Assembly (NCBI GenBank): GCA_047635055.1
Contig: JBLIIJ010000157.1
Coordinates: forward strand, 1 to 6,392
Source of the DNA: JAVJRN01 sp047635055
Lineage (GTDB): Bacteria > Bacteroidota > Bacteroidia > Cytophagales > Cyclobacteriaceae
Reading direction: 5' to 3'
Length of the DNA: 6,392 nt
The notes below the pieces were generated by a model that was not told the origin of the DNA, ran no database searches, and worked only from the letters and a program-made list of their open reading frames with translations. Below, piece by piece: positions 5,035-6,392 of this stretch. The position numbers were made by a program, and so were the translations under genes. Within the stretch, counting starts at the first letter, position 1; each line of letters begins with the position of its first letter.

Positions 5035-5769
5035 TCAGTCTTTCGTCCGGGTACGTCGCTTTAACTTATTTATTCGGTCTTGATAATATGACCTTAGTTC
5101 GCCTATAAAAACCGAAGGATCTTTATAGGTAGTTAAAACAAGATAAGTATGTCTTTTCCTAATGACTTTCAGTTCCTTTTCAAGTTTCGCTTTTTCCTTG
5201 ATCAAATATGCATCAGGTGATATCGAAAGCTCCATTTTTCTCACTGACGCTGTTCCATTCTTGGTGAAGTCAACATTGCTAAATAGATGCGCGTGGTAAG
5301 CTTTTAAGGTGGCTAGGTCTTCGTTCTTATAGATATCTACCAATCTTGTAGTCAACGCTGTAGCAAGATCAACTTTATCGTCGTTCATCGAGAATTTATC
5401 AGGATGGACGTTTAGCATGGCTTCTCTGTACAATCGCTTTTTCTCTTTGAGATCATCGACACTTAGCGTTGGGGTAGCTATGCGTGTTTGGCTTTGTATC
5501 TTCAACCCAACAGGCTCCACATATTTTTTTCCCTTGCTCTTTTGTTTGAGTCGTTTGGCTTTTTTCTCTGATTTCTGCGCTTTGTAGCGTACCGATAGCT
5601 CCTGTGTTTCTATTAGTTCGCGGGTTAGCTGTGACCTCAACAATGCCTCGAAAGCATCAACTTTATTACTTACATCACCTAGCTCGATCTTGAGTTGAGC
5701 AATTTGCCCTTTCAATGAGTTTTGTTGCTTGGTACTATTTTCAGCGCCTATAAGCTGATCTTGCTTCAT
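5035..5769 (-). CDS. J-domain (DnaJ-like) protein with flanking coiled coils
   Basis: This is a 244-residue cytoplasmic protein. Residues about 15-62 are a predicted coiled coil (LKGQIAQLKIELGDVSNKVD). Residues 63-84 are a strongly basic lysine-rich patch, 105-165 a J-domain, and 185-240 a second, basic helical region. The J-domain has YREAMLNVHPDKF with the essential His-Pro-Asp triad at 122-124, and ends with an IYKNEDLATLKAYHAHL helix like the 'NGDLETL' ending of similar standalone J-proteins. HPD is the Hsp70-stimulating motif, so it should act as a DnaK co-chaperone. It lacks the G/F region and zinc fingers of DnaJ, and its J-domain is internal rather than N-terminal. The basic patches suggest binding to nucleic acid or another acidic partner, but this is inference. 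The ATG at 5767-5769 is the first in frame. No neighbour shares its strand closely; the broken pRiA4b-like gene ends 194 nt upstream. Confidence 0.85.
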   Translation of the reverse strand: MKQDQLIGAENSTKQQNSLKGQIAQLKIELGDVSNKVDAFEALLRSQLTRELIETQELSVRYKAQKSEKKAKRLKQKSKGKKYVEPVGLKIQSQTRIATPTLSVDDLKEKKRLYREAMLNVHPDKFSMNDDKVDLATALTTRLVDIYKNEDLATLKAYHAHLFSNVDFTKNGTASVRKMELSISPDAYLIKEKAKLEKELKVIRKRHTYLVLTTYKDPSVFIGELRSYYQDRINKLKRRTRTKD

Positions 5770-5962
5770 ACCTACAAAGGTTATTCATTTTCCCGTTCAA
5801 TTAACCATGGTAATCTTTCTAATACACCATTTAATAAGGTCAATTTCAATCAACCTAACTCCCTCTTAAAGTAAAGAAATGAAATATTCTTAACTTTTAA
5901 TCGGGGTGAATCTCTTATAACCAAGAATAAAAGGGCGTAGATATTTACCCTACCGAGTGCAT

Positions 5963-6392
5963 TTACTTGGACTTAAGGGATACAACATTTTTTACCTTAT
6001 CCTCATCAAAACCCAAATTACGCAAACGTTCGAACGTTTGGTATTCGAAGTTTATCCCCTCCTCTCGTGATATATCTAGCCAAGGCGTTATATGTTTATG
6101 GTTAACTTCATGGCTAAACACATCTTCTGGGCATCAATATTATTTATGCCATAATTATCCTGATTTGCGAAGGCTTCTATGATTTCATTGTCGTCCTCAA
6201 AATTTCATCCGTTTGGTCTGCATCAGATGGTAAAAAATCGTTAGTCTCCTCGCAATCAAAAAGTTCGGTATCCCAGTCTTTTCCCATCCATTCCATCACC
6301 TCATCATGATCTGGATGGTCCTTATCATTCAAAACTCTGAGCTTATCTTCATAGCTCCATAAATCGCCGCAATCTTCCGGCGGGCAGGCTAG
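5963..6392 (-). pseudogene. pRiA4b ORF-3 family (IS1096 passenger TnpR-like) protein, C-terminal part, frameshifted tail
   Basis: The gene enters from the right edge, so its 5' part is outside the window. The first frame (6392 to stop 6177-6179, 71 codons) contains the diagnostic C-terminal motif of the family: ACPPEDCGDLWSYEDKL, then HPDHDEVMEWMGKDWD and FDCEETN, matching the pattern 'ACPPEDxGG...Y...L...DPxHPEHxxMLxWLGxxFDPxxFDxxxxN'. The frame is then lost near 6200-6207, where one A missing from GATGAAAATTTTGAG restores NFEDDNEIIEAF. It is lost again near 6110-6135, after which SHEVNHKHITPWLDISREEG and EYQTFERLRNLGFDEDKVKN run to TAA 5963-5965. Two single-base deletions explain everything. 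The family domain itself is complete at its C-terminal end, so a shortened protein might still fold; only the tail is surely broken. The family is found on plasmids and mobile elements and has no established biochemical role. Confidence 0.78.
6023..6040. repeat. 18-bp perfect palindrome inside the broken pRiA4b-like gene
   Basis: CAAACGTTCGAACGTTTG is self-complementary over all 18 positions. On the minus strand it encodes Q-T-F-E-R-L in the tail frame of the broken gene. About 0.02 such perfect palindromes are expected by chance in a window of this length with even base composition. Confidence 0.5.

Noticed and set aside
5967..6182. 71-codon plus-strand frame
   Set aside because: It is antisense to the pRiA4b-like tail, whose minus-strand frames read as sensible protein.

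Overview
The window looks like chromosome from an AT-rich member of the Bacteroidota, probably a marine Cytophagales-type organism. The support is indirect: weak or absent Shine-Dalgarno sequences, a TetR protein of the type these bacteria place ahead of efflux operons, a tandem universal stress protein, and a small conserved protein and a SHOCT protein of types I associate with this phylum. No tRNA, rRNA, CRISPR array or intact transposon is visible.

Left part (1-1545, minus strand): a tandem universal stress protein gene is followed by a TetR-type regulator. The regulator's last third has been thrown out of frame by what looks like a 2-nt deletion. Its original stop overlaps, as ATGA, the start of a gene running off the left edge. 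That gene's first 17 residues resemble a signal peptide; an outer-membrane efflux (TolC-like) protein would fit the usual gene order. An imperfect dyad just before tetR is a plausible operator.

Middle (1546-4290): mostly without genes. It holds a decayed plus-strand SHOCT-domain membrane protein (two internal TGA stops, probable frameshift, lost C-terminus) and one intact gene, a VIT/CCC1-type iron/manganese transporter.

Right part (4291-6392): an intact 69-codon small protein follows a leader with a strong hairpin and an 11-bp direct repeat. A well-formed rho-independent terminator lies about 285 nt further on with no gene in front of it. A minus-strand J-domain protein with coiled coils is intact. 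At the right edge is the 3' end of a pRiA4b ORF-3 family gene (the IS1096 passenger family), whose C-terminal tail is broken by two single-base frameshifts.

The intact genes point to stress and metal handling: stress protein, metal transporter and J-domain co-chaperone. At least three other genes are broken, so the region is either under relaxed selection or carries assembly errors. I see no convincing new multi-gene system. The most useful leads are the decayed SHOCT gene, the terminator without a gene, the hairpin leader of the small gene, and an 18-bp perfect palindrome in the broken pRiA4b gene.
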